A DNA stretch of 42,098 bases from Azohydromonas sediminis. GTDB lineage: Bacteria; Pseudomonadota; Gammaproteobacteria; Burkholderiales; Burkholderiaceae_C. A program made the position numbers and the translations under genes. The notes under the pieces were generated by a model. It did not search any database, had not been told where the DNA came from, and saw only the letters and a list, made by a program, of their open reading frames with translations. Positions within the stretch are counted from its first letter, which is position 1, and every line of letters starts with the position of its first letter. Location: the NCBI RefSeq assembly GCF_003574675.1, contig NZ_QOAZ01000029.1, positions 1 to 42,098 of the forward strand, in the 5' to 3' direction. Below are positions 1-7,351 of this stretch, piece by piece.

Positions 1-209
1 AGCGGCCCTGGCGGCCGCGTAAGGGGTGCGGAAGATGAGAAATCGACCCGCATCAAGCGCTGCGAAGCGCGCACGAGCCCGTCGCAGCGACATCATCCGC
101 GCAGCAGCGCCGCGTGACGTTCGTTCCTCTGGCTTTGAGGCCAACTCGACGGGCGTCTGCGGCGATCAATTGCCTCTCAGCCTCTGAGCCGGCAGGCCGC
201 TGCGGCGCT
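1..209. other. Window edge, no gene recognised
   Basis: I see no convincing coding frame here. The frames that are open are antisense or shifted frames typical of very G+C-rich DNA and match no family I know. Bases 2-18 can form a short hairpin (GCGGCC, 5-nt loop, GGCCGC) that could end transcription of a gene lying to the left, but it has no T-run. The stretch downstream of the DUF3149 stop holds no obvious terminator. Confidence 0.4.
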
Positions 210-368
210 TCAGCGCGGGGCGCCGGGGCGCTGCGCGCGCTGCTCCTCGTCGTGGATGTGCGAGACGAAGAAGCGCACGTAGAACACACCCATGCCGAGC
301 ATGAAGGCGATCACGCCGGCACTCATCAGGCCGTAGTCGGTGGAGAAGAAGTCGATCAGCGCATGCAT
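210..368 (-). CDS. DUF3149 small membrane protein
   Basis: A 52-residue protein with one hydrophobic helix (about residues 12-34, LMSAGVIAFMLGMGVFYVRF) and a short charged C-terminal tail (HIHDEEQRAQR). Length, the N-terminal LIDFFSTDYGLMS and the helix resemble the DUF3149 family of small inner-membrane proteins, which has no assigned function. I chose the ATG at 368 because a CGGAG lies about 8 nt upstream; an ATG seven codons earlier is possible but has a poorer site. An FNR-like box (430-443) lies about 60 bp upstream, where it could activate a promoter starting near 395. Family assignment is by pattern memory, so function stays open. Confidence 0.75.
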   Translation of the reverse strand: MHALIDFFSTDYGLMSAGVIAFMLGMGVFYVRFFVSHIHDEEQRAQRPGAPR

Positions 369-429
369 CGCGGGCTCCGGTTGGTGCATCACACGAACTG
401 CATCTGATCCGCCATCGCCGCCGGCGGGT

Positions 430-443
430 TTGATCCAGACCAA
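430..443. promoter_or_regulatory. FNR/ANR-like box, one mismatch
   Basis: TTGATCCAGACCAA matches the FNR/ANR palindrome TTGAT-N4-ATCAA at nine of ten defined positions. Its centre at 436.5 is about 41.5 bp from a plausible start near 395 on the minus strand, with a weak -10 (TCAGAT, 402-407) between. This is the class II activator spacing, pointing to the DUF3149 gene. No experimental support. Confidence 0.4.
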
Positions 444-561
444 AGGGCTCCTGTCATCTCGCGCAAGTCTGATCGGCGTCAAAAACGAGTGGGCTCGCAC
501 GCCTGCCCAGCGACGGCGCGGCCGTCGTCGCACCGCTCGACGCCGTGGCGAGGCAGGCCCG

Positions 562-567
562 TAGACT
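562..567 (+). promoter_or_regulatory. Putative -10 for GDCCVxC gene
   Basis: TAGACT fits a sigma-70 -10 element at four of six positions. Transcription from it would start near 574 and give an 80-nt leader carrying the palindrome at 602-617. The same hexamer precedes the hybrid kinase gene (9235-9240). No clear -35. Confidence 0.3.
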
Positions 568-601
568 GCGCGGTCCATCACCCGTTGGCGCCGATCGTGC
601 C

Positions 602-617
602 GGCCTCGATCGAGGCC
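602..617. promoter_or_regulatory. 16-bp perfect palindrome in leader
   Basis: GGCCTCGATCGAGGCC is a perfect palindrome 38 nt before the start of the GDCCVxC gene. It could be a regulator operator or, in RNA, a hairpin in the leader. Chance palindromes are commoner in G+C-rich DNA, so confidence is modest. Confidence 0.35.
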
Positions 618-655
618 CCGACCGACGGTGCCGCCACCCCCAGGACTTCGACGCG

Positions 656-892
656 ATGACGACCACCCCCCGGCTCGAATCGGTGCTGACGTGCCCCGTG
701 TGCGGCCACGCCCGGCGCGAAGTCATGACGACCAACGCCTGCCAGTTCTTCTACGAGTGCGAGCACTGCAAGAGCGTGCTGCGGCCGAAGCCGGGCGACT
801 GCTGCGTGTTCTGTTCGTACGGCTCGGTGCCGTGCCCGCCGGTGCAGCAGCAGCGCGGCGGCACCGGTTGCGGCACCGGCTGCTGCGGCTGA
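656..892 (+). CDS. GDCCVxC-domain zinc-ribbon-like protein
   Basis: A 78-residue cysteine-rich protein. Two CxxC pairs (CPVC at residues 13-16; CEHC at 35-38) look like a small zinc ribbon. They are followed by the signature PGDCCVFCSYGSVPCPPVQ (47-64) and a Cys-rich tail ending TGCGTGCCG. This is the GDCCVxC-domain family, some members of which are selenoproteins; this copy has cysteine throughout and no internal TGA. Function is unknown; metal or thiol chemistry is likely from the cysteines. The ATG at 656 is chosen because family homology begins at MTTTPRLESVLTCPVC; the longer upstream frame is low-complexity. It stands alone, divergent from DUF3149. Confidence 0.85.
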   Translation: MTTTPRLESVLTCPVCGHARREVMTTNACQFFYECEHCKSVLRPKPGDCCVFCSYGSVPCPPVQQQRGGTGCGTGCCG

Positions 893-932
893 ACGGCGCC
901 GCAGTCACCGCCGCGGCGCCGGCAGGCGCCGT

Positions 933-1499
933 TCAGCGCGACAGCGCCGACCGCCGCGCCCGCGCCGCCTTGCGGCTCCAGACGACCACGTAGTCGGCCC
1001 CCGACCACACGATCGTCGCGAGCGTCGCGGCGAGCAGCGCGTCGAGCCACGCACCGTCGGGCACGACGCCGGCACCCGCGGCCAGTACGCCGAGCAGCAG
1101 CGCGAACTCGAGCCCGGTGTTGAGCTTGGACACGCGGCTGGGCGCCACCTCGAACGCGCCGTGCCGCAGGTGGTACGCCAGCGCGCCGCCGACGATCAGC
1201 ACGTCGCGCGCGACCACCGCGAGCGCGAACCACCACGGCAGCGCCCCCTGCCCCGCGAGCAGCAGCGCGACGACGAGCATCGTCAGCTTGTCGGCCAGCG
1301 GGTCGGCGACGGCGCCGAAGCGCGTGCGCAGGTTCCAGCGTCGCGCGATGAAGCCGTCGGCGACGTCGGACACCGCCGAGACGACGAACAGCGCGCACGC
1401 GTGCGCCCACGCGTCGGTGAGCAGCGCGTGCGCGATCGCCGGCACGAGCGCGAAGCGCACGAGCGTGATCGCGTTGGGCACGTTGAGCGCGGCGGGCAT
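933..1499 (-). CDS. CDP-alcohol phosphatidyltransferase family protein
   Basis: A 188-residue integral membrane enzyme of the family that joins a CDP-alcohol (usually CDP-diacylglycerol) to a second alcohol such as glycerol phosphate, releasing CMP. The full signature D-G-x2-A-R-x8-G-x3-D-x3-D is present with D48, G49, A52, R53, G62, D66 and D70, in the usual place after the first membrane helix. About five further helices follow. It resembles PgsA-like members, but the acceptor alcohol cannot be read from sequence and it may not be the housekeeping PgsA. A CTP-transferase-like gene starts 58 bp away divergently, suggesting a lipid-headgroup pair. A weak -10 (TAGGCT, 1507-1512) ends 7 nt before the ATG and there is no Shine-Dalgarno. 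Confidence 0.88.
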   Translation of the reverse strand: MPAALNVPNAITLVRFALVPAIAHALLTDAWAHACALFVVSAVSDVADGFIARRWNLRTRFGAVADPLADKLTMLVVALLLAGQGALPWWFALAVVARDVLIVGGALAYHLRHGAFEVAPSRVSKLNTGLEFALLLGVLAAGAGVVPDGAWLDALLAATLATIVWSGADYVVVWSRKAARARRSALSR

Positions 1500-1541
1500 G
1501 GGCGCAAGCCTACGCCAACGCGGCGCGCGACGGCGCACGGC

Positions 1542-1547
1542 TAGCAT
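1542..1547 (+). promoter_or_regulatory. Putative -10 close to CarS-like start
   Basis: TAGCAT ends 10 nt before the ATG at 1558, which would leave a leader of only about 3-4 nt. No Shine-Dalgarno is present. One of several such arrangements in the window. Confidence 0.3.
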
Positions 1548-1557
1548 CGCGCCCACG

Positions 1558-2049
1558 ATGGACGAGGTGTGGAGCGGGCTGCGCGCGCTGGTGCTGCTCG
1601 GCGTGGCCAACGCGGCGCCGGTGGCGGCCAAGCGCGTGCTCGGCGCGCGCTGGAGCGCGCCGCTCGACGGCGGGCTGCGCTTCATCGACGGCCGCCCGCT
1701 GCTCGGGCCGGCGAAGACGGTGCGCGGCGTCGTCGCGTCCGTGCTCGCGACGACGCTGGCCGCCGCGCTGTTCGGCCTGCCGGCGGCCCTCGGTGCGACC
1801 GTCGGCGCGGCGGCGATGGCCGGCGACGCGCTGTCGAGCTTCGTCAAGCGGCGCCTGGGCGTCGCGCCCAGCGGCCGCGCGACGGGGCTCGACCAGGTGC
1901 CCGAGGCACTGCTGCCGCTGCTCGTGGCGCGCGGCGCGCTCGACCTGTCGTGGCTGCAGGTCGCGGCGGTGACGGCGGCATTCTTCGTGCTGCAGCGGCC
2001 GGTCGCGTGGCTCGCGCACCGGCTCGGGCTGCACGAGCGGCCGTACTGA
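1558..2049 (+). CDS. CDP-archaeol synthase (CarS)-like membrane protein
   Basis: A 163-residue membrane protein that matches the CarS-like family (PF01864), whose archaeal members transfer CMP from CTP to unsaturated archaetidic acid. The hallmark blocks are in order: VANAAPV near the N-terminus, PLDGG, GRPLLGPAKTVRG, AMAGDALSSFVKRRLG and TGLDQ, with about four hydrophobic helices. Bacteria do not make archaeol by the archaeal route, so the real substrate is unknown; a CTP-dependent activation of some lipid phosphate is the natural inference. The divergent neighbour 58 bp away is a CDP-alcohol phosphatidyltransferase, the class of enzyme that would use such a product. The start is placed just before MDEVWSGLRALVLLG; there is no Shine-Dalgarno. 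Confidence 0.82.
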   Translation: MDEVWSGLRALVLLGVANAAPVAAKRVLGARWSAPLDGGLRFIDGRPLLGPAKTVRGVVASVLATTLAAALFGLPAALGATVGAAAMAGDALSSFVKRRLGVAPSGRATGLDQVPEALLPLLVARGALDLSWLQVAAVTAAFFVLQRPVAWLAHRLGLHERPY

Positions 2050-2095
2050 AGGGCGTACCGAAGGCCGCACGGAAGGCCGTCTTGCCTGCCCGCTG

Positions 2096-3058
2096 TCAGG
2101 CCCGGCGCAGCCGGTGCAGCGCGACCTCGGGCGGACAGTTCAGCCGCACGTCGACCACCGACGCGCCGCAGCCCACCGACGTGTAGCCGCGCATGCCTTG
2201 GTGCTGCCAGGGCCCGCGCGCGAGCGCGCGCGGCGCGTCGGAGTCGGTGAGGATCGGCACGCCGCCGGGCAGGCAGATCTGGCCGCCGTGCGTGTGGCCG
2301 CTGAGCATCAGCGCGAAGCCGGCGTGCGCGGCCTGGCGGTACGGCTCGGGCGTGTGCGACAGCAGGATCGCGCAGTCGCCGGCGTGCATGTCGGCCGCCG
2401 CCGCGTGCAGGTTGTGCGTGCGGAAGTAGTGCGCGTCGTCGATGCCGGCCAGCACGATCGACGCGCCGCCGCGCTCGATGCGCACCGACTCGTTCATCAG
2501 CACGCGGATGCCCAGCGCCTCGATGCCCGGCACCATGCGGATCGTGTCGTGGTTGCCGAGCACGGCCCACACGCGCTCGCCCAGGTGCGGGCGCAGGCGC
2601 GCCAGCGCCGCGAGCGCGGGCGCGTAGGGGCCGAAGGTGCGGAAGCGGAAGTCGCCGGTGAGCACGCACGCGTCGTGCGCAAGGCCGCGCACGCGCTCGA
2701 TCAGGCGGTCGACGAAGGCGTCGCTGAGGTCCAGGTGCAGGTCGCTCAGGTGCAGCAGCGTGAAGCCGTCGAACGGTGCCGGCAGGCCCGGCAGCGGCAC
2801 GTCGTGCTCGCGGCGGCGGATGTCGAGCACGTTGCGCCGCCCGCGCCCGTGCAGCCCGGCCAGCGTCAGCACGCCGCGGATCAGCCCGTGCACCGAGTAC
2901 CAGTTCTCGAGGTGGAAGAAGTGCGTGCCGGGCCGCACGACGTGCGCCTCGTGCTCGCCCTCGAGGCCCAGGCGCTGGCGCAGGTGCGTGCGGCCGATGC
3001 GCGCCTCTAGGCGTGCGAGCCCCGCCTGCTCCTCCTCGCTGCAGTCCGACAGTTGCAT
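2096..3058 (-). CDS. Metallophosphoesterase (YkuE/LpxG-like)
   Basis: A 320-residue calcineurin-type phosphoesterase. The metal-binding motifs are all visible and in order: LLHLSDLHLD (D and H), VLTGDFRF (GD), VLGNHDTIR (GNHD), LLSHTPEPYR (SH) and MLSGHTHGGQICLP (GHTH). About 100 residues precede the catalytic domain (HFFHLENWYSVHG and DIRRREHDVPLPGLP), an extension seen in some YkuE/LpxG-type enzymes. No signal peptide is evident. It could act on a lipid pyrophosphate or another phosphodiester; the substrate is not determinable. It converges on the CarS-like gene with 46 bp between, so a link to lipid chemistry is possible but unproven. A TAGAGT (3100-3105) may be its -10. Confidence 0.85.
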   Translation of the reverse strand: MQLSDCSEEEQAGLARLEARIGRTHLRQRLGLEGEHEAHVVRPGTHFFHLENWYSVHGLIRGVLTLAGLHGRGRRNVLDIRRREHDVPLPGLPAPFDGFTLLHLSDLHLDLSDAFVDRLIERVRGLAHDACVLTGDFRFRTFGPYAPALAALARLRPHLGERVWAVLGNHDTIRMVPGIEALGIRVLMNESVRIERGGASIVLAGIDDAHYFRTHNLHAAAADMHAGDCAILLSHTPEPYRQAAHAGFALMLSGHTHGGQICLPGGVPILTDSDAPRALARGPWQHQGMRGYTSVGCGASVVDVRLNCPPEVALHRLRRA

Positions 3059-3179
3059 CGTGCGTCGCCGCGGCGTCGTGGCCCCGCGGCTGGCGTGCGA
3101 CTCTACCGGAGCACGACACCGCGCCGGCCGGGCGGTACGGGCATCATCGCCGCATCGCCAGCCACGCCGCCGCGTCGCC

Positions 3180-3599
3180 ATGCGCCAGTCGCACACCACG
3201 CTCGAGATCACCACGCCGGGCCGCGGCCTGACCGACATCACGCCGGCGGTCGCGCGCTGGGTCGACGCCACCGGGATCGCGACCGGGCTGCTGACCCTGT
3301 TCATCCGCCACACGTCGGCCAGCCTGCTAATCCAGGAGAACACCGACCCCGACGTGCAGTCCGACCTCGAGCGCTTCCTCGCGCGCCTCGTGCCCGACGG
3401 CGACGCGCTGTTTCGCCACCGCAGCGAGGGCCCCGACGACATGCCGGCGCACGTACGCGCCGCGCTGACGGCCACGCAGCTCGCGGTGCCCGTCGTCGCG
3501 GGGCGGATGGCGCTCGGGACCTGGCAGGCGGTCTACGTCTACGAACACCGGCGGCGCGCGCACGTGCGGCAGGTGGTGCTGCACCTGATCGGCGAGTGA
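3180..3599 (+). CDS. yjbQ: YjbQ family (secondary thiamine-phosphate synthase)
   Basis: A 139-residue protein of the UPF0047/YjbQ family; E. coli YjbQ has a weak thiamine-phosphate-synthase-like activity and the true role is uncertain. Family blocks are clear: GLTDITPAVARWV, LTLFIRHTSASLLIQEN, then EGPDDMPAHVRAALT and LGTWQAVYVYEHR near the C-terminus. The conserved histidines of HTSASL and the ENxDPDV segment probably bind metal. Length is normal. It is a single-gene unit between the divergent phosphoesterase and the convergent YbdK gene; a GGCGC-CGA-GCGCC hairpin overlaps and follows its stop (3600-3612) and may end transcription. Confidence 0.93.
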   Translation: MRQSHTTLEITTPGRGLTDITPAVARWVDATGIATGLLTLFIRHTSASLLIQENTDPDVQSDLERFLARLVPDGDALFRHRSEGPDDMPAHVRAALTATQLAVPVVAGRMALGTWQAVYVYEHRRRAHVRQVVLHLIGE

Positions 3600-3627
3600 G
3601 GCGCCGAGCGCCGGCCGGCCGCCGTAC

Positions 3628-4755
3628 TCAGCTCCCCTGCCCCTCGAAGCGCAGGCACTGCCGGCGCACGACTTCGGGCAGGTAGTGCTCGTCGGCCTGG
3701 ATCGCACGCAGCCAGTTCGCGTCGGTGCCGTGGTGGCTCGCGAGCTGGTCGCGGATCAGCGCCAGCCCGCGCTCGGCGCGCAGCTCGATGGCGTGCATCT
3801 CGACGTCGCGCAGCGTCTGCGCGATCAGCGTGCGCAGCGTCTGGTGCTCGGCGGTGCGCGGGTCGACGACCTCGCCGTCGAGGCCGAAGCGGCAGGCCTG
3901 GAAGCGGTTGTAGGTGTAGGCGAGGTAGTCGTCCTCGTGCGGCTCGAACGGGCGCTCGAGCACCAGCCAGCGCGCGACGCACTGCAGGTACACCGCGATC
4001 GCGGCGGCCTTCTCGACCGTCAGCGGCGTGTCCATCACGCGCACCTCGATCGTGCCGAACTCGGGCTTCGGGCGGATGTCCCAGTAGAAGTCCTTCATCG
4101 ACTCGACGACGCCGGTGCGCGTCATCTTCTCGAAGTAGGCCTTGAAGCCGTCCCAGGTCAGCACGTACGGCGCGCGGCCCGACATCGGGAACGCGAACAC
4201 CGAATTGAGCCGCGCCGAGTGGAAGCCGGTGTCGTAGCCCTGCACGTACGGCGACGACGCCGACAGCGCGATCACGTGCGGCACGAAGCGGCTCATCGCG
4301 TGCAGCAGCCACAGCGCCTGGTCGGGGCTCGGGCAGCCGATGTGCACGTGCTGGCCGAACACGGTGAACTGCTTCGACAGGTAGCCGTACAGCTGCGAGA
4401 CATGGTGGAAGCGCGGCGTGTCGAAGATGCGGCGGCGGCTCCAGTCCTGGAACGCGTGCGTGCCGCCGCCACACAGGCGCAGGTTCTGCTGGCCGGCGCA
4501 CTCGACGAGCACGTCGCGCACCTCGTGCAGCTGCTCGATGACCTGCGGGTGGCGCTCGCACACGCCCGTCGACAGTTCGATCATGCTGCTCGTGATCTCG
4601 GGTTTCACGTCGGCGGCCATCTTGTGGCGCTCGACGAGGCGCAGCAGGTCGGCGGCACCGGGCGTCAGGTCGTAGTCGTGGCGGTTGACGATCTGCAGCT
4701 CGAGCTCGACGCCGAGCGTGAACGGCTTCGAGATCGCGAACTCGCCCAGGCTCAT
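3628..4755 (-). CDS. ybdK: YbdK-type carboxylate-amine ligase
   Basis: A 375-residue member of the glutamate-cysteine ligase 2 family (PF04107, YbdK). Members join a carboxylate to an amine with ATP; E. coli YbdK has weak gamma-glutamylcysteine ligase activity, but the natural reaction is unsettled. Family landmarks: [13 protein letters not shown] near the N-terminus, [35 protein letters not shown] and [16 protein letters not shown]-containing ribosome site precedes the ATG. The start codon overlaps the stop of the upstream antiporter gene (ATGA), so the two are almost certainly cotranscribed and translationally coupled. Length is usual for the family. Confidence 0.92.
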   Translation of the reverse strand: MSLGEFAISKPFTLGVELELQIVNRHDYDLTPGAADLLRLVERHKMAADVKPEITSSMIELSTGVCERHPQVIEQLHEVRDVLVECAGQQNLRLCGGGTHAFQDWSRRRIFDTPRFHHVSQLYGYLSKQFTVFGQHVHIGCPSPDQALWLLHAMSRFVPHVIALSASSPYVQGYDTGFHSARLNSVFAFPMSGRAPYVLTWDGFKAYFEKMTRTGVVESMKDFYWDIRPKPEFGTIEVRVMDTPLTVEKAAAIAVYLQCVARWLVLERPFEPHEDDYLAYTYNRFQACRFGLDGEVVDPRTAEHQTLRTLIAQTLRDVEMHAIELRAERGLALIRDQLASHHGTDANWLRAIQADEHYLPEVVRRQCLRFEGQGS

Positions 4756-6008
4756 GCGGTCCTCCTCGGCCCGGCGACGCTGCGGGCGTCGGGGGTGTCG
4801 GCCACGTCGAGCTCGCCGGCAGTGCGCAGCGCATACCACAGCACGAGCGGTCCGACGAGCTCGACGAGCGCCAGCGCCGTCAGCAGCAGCGGCATCACGA
4901 CGGCGCCGGTGTCGGGGTGCGCGGCGCCGAAGTCCAGCGCCAGCACCCACGCGGTGGCCGACATCGGCAGCAGCCCGGCGCTCAGGCTCGCCGCCTGCCG
5001 CCACGCGAGCCCCGAAGGCCGCGCGAGCACGAACACCGCGGCCGCCTTGGCCACCCAGCGCGCCGCGAGCAGCGCCGCCGCGAGCCCGACGAGCGCCGGC
5101 GCGTCGGCCGGCGACCACGCCGACCCGACCGCGACGAACAGCGCCAGCACGAGCACGCCGCCGGCGCTGCCGAAGTGCCGCGGCCACACCCACGGGCGGT
5201 CGGTGCGGTTGCGCAGCCACAGGCCCGCGAGCAGCGGCACCAGCAGCGCCGACAGGTGCAGCGCCTTCGCGACCACGATGGCCAGCAGCACGAACCCGAG
5301 CAGCAGCACCACGGCGTTCTCGTTGCGCAGGTCGAGCCGGCGCGCGATCCACGCGATCGCCGAGCCGAGCGCGACGCCGAGCAGGAACGAGCCGGCCAGC
5401 GAGATCGTCACCGCCGGCAGCGCGGTCTGCCACGTGTCGGGCCGGCTGAGCAGCAGCCCGGCGCTCAGCGCTTTGATCGCCAGCACCGCGAGCAGCGTGT
5501 TCAGCGCCGTCAGCGCGAGCAGCCGCTCGGTGACCTGCCCGGCGGCGCCGCACTCGCCGACGACGCGCTGCACCACGGCCGGCGACACGCTCATCGCGAT
5601 CAGCGCCAGCACGGCCGAGACCTGCAGGCCGAGCCCGAACGCGCGCGCCGTCAGATACACCGCGACCGCCGACAGCACCACCTCGAGCAGCCCGCTGGCC
5701 AGCAGCCACGGGTTGCGCACCAGCCAGCGCAGGTTCAGCCGCGCGCCGGTCTCGAACAGCAGCAGCGCCAGCGCGACGTCGATCACCAGCCGCACCGCCG
5801 GCTCGTCGGGGTCGGCGCGCACGCCGGCCAGCGCCAGCACGACGCCGATGGCGACGTAACCCATCAGCCGCGGCCAGCGCAGCGCGCGCCACAGCAGCTC
5901 GCCGAGCAGTGCCGCGAGCACGAGCAGCAGCGCCGCGCCGAGCAGCGTGTCGGGCCGCAGCGACCACGGGCTCGCGACCCACGTCGCCCACAGCTCGGCC
6001 GGCGTCAT
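4752..6008 (-). CDS. Cation:proton antiporter, CPA2 type
   Basis: A 418-residue, very hydrophobic protein with roughly 12 membrane helices, resembling the Na+/H+ exchanger domain (PF00999) of the CPA2/Kef group. Visible are the Kef-like start ([35 protein letters not shown] in part), [15 protein letters not shown] (usual form LLFxxGLEL) and an inverted second half with [13 protein letters not shown]. Only a short tail of about 23 residues follows the last helix, so there is no RCK/KTN nucleotide-binding domain of the kind that gates KefB/C. The ion cannot be named. It is followed by ybdK with an ATGA overlap; gamma-glutamyl peptide synthesis beside a Kef-like antiporter is suggestive, because Kef channels are controlled by glutathione adducts. 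Confidence 0.85.
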   Translation of the reverse strand: MTPAELWATWVASPWSLRPDTLLGAALLLVLAALLGELLWRALRWPRLMGYVAIGVVLALAGVRADPDEPAVRLVIDVALALLLFETGARLNLRWLVRNPWLLASGLLEVVLSAVAVYLTARAFGLGLQVSAVLALIAMSVSPAVVQRVVGECGAAGQVTERLLALTALNTLLAVLAIKALSAGLLLSRPDTWQTALPAVTISLAGSFLLGVALGSAIAWIARRLDLRNENAVVLLLGFVLLAIVVAKALHLSALLVPLLAGLWLRNRTDRPWVWPRHFGSAGGVLVLALFVAVGSAWSPADAPALVGLAAALLAARWVAKAAAVFVLARPSGLAWRQAASLSAGLLPMSATAWVLALDFGAAHPDTGAVVMPLLLTALALVELVGPLVLWYALRTAGELDVADTPDARSVAGPRRTA

Positions 6009-6319
6009 CGCAGGCACTCGCGGCACGGGCCGCGCGGTGGCGTGGGTCGGCAACGGGGCGGTGGCATCGGGGGCGGTGGAGCTCGTCGGTGAGGCGGGGG
6101 TGCGACCATACACCGCATCGGCACCGCTGCGCAGGATGCCCCCGCATCGCGTTCGGGCCGGCATCGTGCAGACAACGGCGCTCTTCTGGCGCCAATTCGT
6201 TTCGCGCCGCGCGCATCCGCGTGATGGCGCGGCGCGCCGGGGCACGGGCGCCGCGGCAGCGGGTTCGCATAATCGGCCGCCTTGCCGCCGCCCGCCGCCC
6301 ACGCCCGCGAGGACGCACC
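6009..6319. other. Divergent intergenic region, antiporter/DUF502
   Basis: This 311-bp region separates two divergent genes. Facing DUF502 it holds CATAAT (6268-6273), a good -10 that would give a leader of about 40 nt. Facing the antiporter it holds TATGGT (6105-6110 read on the minus strand). I see no -35 match, no clear operator and no small gene. Confidence 0.45.
6268..6273 (+). promoter_or_regulatory. Putative -10 for DUF502 gene
   Basis: CATAAT matches the -10 consensus at five of six positions and lies 46 nt before the ATG. No -35 consensus is evident, as is usual in this window. Confidence 0.45.
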
Positions 6320-7003
6320 ATGACCGCCAGCACGCGCACCCTGCTTCGCATCTTCGCCACCGGCCTGCTCGCCGCGCTGCCGCTGGCCCCGACGATCCTC
6401 ATCTTCGTGTGGGCCGCCAGGCTGCTGCTGGGCTGGCTCGGCCCGGACAGCCTGTTCGGGCAGGTGCTCAAGGCGATCGGCTTCGGCGTCACCGGCTCGG
6501 AACTGATCGGCTACCTGGTCGGCGTGGGCATCGTCGCCGCCGCGATCTTCGGCCTCGGCCTGCTCGTCGAGGCCGGGCTGCAGCGCGGGCTGGCACGGCT
6601 GGTCGACGCGCTCGTCACGCGCATCCCGCTCGTCAACACCGTCTACGCGCTGATCCGCCGCATGGTCGAGCTCGTGGCGCAGCGCGGCAACGCGGCCGAA
6701 GGCGGCCTGAAGTCGATGCGTCCGGTGTGGTGCCACTTCGGCGGGCCGGGCGGTGCGATCGCGCTGGCGCTGCTGTCCAACGCCGAGCCGGTGCTGATCG
6801 ACGGGCGACGCTGCATCGCCGTGCTCGTGCCGACCGCGCCGGTGCCGGTCGGCGGCGGGCTGCTGTGGGTGCCCGAGCACTGGGTGACGCCGGCCGAGGT
6901 CGGCGTCGAGGCGCTGACGAGCATTTACGTCTCGATGGGCGTGACCTCGTCGCAGTACCTGCCGCGCGCAACGCCGGCGCAGCCGGCAGACCGCCCGGTC
7001 TGA
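6320..7003 (+). CDS. DUF502 family membrane protein
   Basis: A 227-residue protein of the DUF502 family, found widely in proteobacteria and plants, without known biochemical function. Two hydrophobic segments lie near the N-terminus (about residues 12-34 and 62-85). The family core follows: [20 protein letters not shown], then [22 protein letters not shown] and [29 protein letters not shown], where PLVNTVY and the Pro/Val-rich turn are typical. Length is normal. A CATAAT -10 lies upstream. It appears to be a single-gene unit; the next gene starts 121 bp later with its own ribosome site. Confidence 0.9.
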   Translation: MTASTRTLLRIFATGLLAALPLAPTILIFVWAARLLLGWLGPDSLFGQVLKAIGFGVTGSELIGYLVGVGIVAAAIFGLGLLVEAGLQRGLARLVDALVTRIPLVNTVYALIRRMVELVAQRGNAAEGGLKSMRPVWCHFGGPGGAIALALLSNAEPVLIDGRRCIAVLVPTAPVPVGGGLLWVPEHWVTPAEVGVEALTSIYVSMGVTSSQYLPRATPAQPADRPV

Positions 7004-7123
7004 GCGAGCGCGGGTGCCGGCTTCACGCGCGGGGCGCAGGCGGAGTAGAGAGCCCTCTCGGTCCGCAGCGCCGATCGTGCGTCGCGCGCCGCGGTCCAAT
7101 CGCTTGTGTTTGGAAGGACCGCG

Positions 7124-7327
7124 ATGAACGCCACCGCATGCCCCGCGGACCTGCTCGAGTGGGTCGACTTCAAGTGGCTGATGGCCGCAGCGGGCCACCC
7201 GGTGCACCTGGAGCGCCTGCAGGCCGACCGCGACTATGCGCGCCACTGCCTGCAGCTCGGCATCGCGTCGAACTGCGCGACGCTGCGCGAGCGCGCGCGC
7301 CGGCTGCTGGCCACGCTGCCGGCCTGA
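7124..7327 (+). CDS. Small unknown protein, 67 residues
   Basis: I do not recognise this protein. It has a good ribosome site (GGAAGGACC, 7112-7120) four bases before the ATG at 7124. The reading is coherent: an N-terminal PADLLEWVDFKWLMAAAGH that looks amphipathic, then DRDYARHCLQLGIASNCATLRERARRLLATLPA, a helical C-terminal half. It has no signal peptide or membrane segment. Codon use matches its neighbours. It converges on the dioxygenase gene with 24 bp between. The strong Shine-Dalgarno is the main reason to call it a gene. Confidence 0.65.
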   Translation: MNATACPADLLEWVDFKWLMAAAGHPVHLERLQADRDYARHCLQLGIASNCATLRERARRLLATLPA

Positions 7328-7351
7328 GCGCCGGCGGGCGCACGCGCCGCG

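Noticed and set aside
656-892. GDCCVxC gene as a selenoprotein
   Set aside because: There is no in-frame TGA before the final stop; all family positions hold cysteine here.
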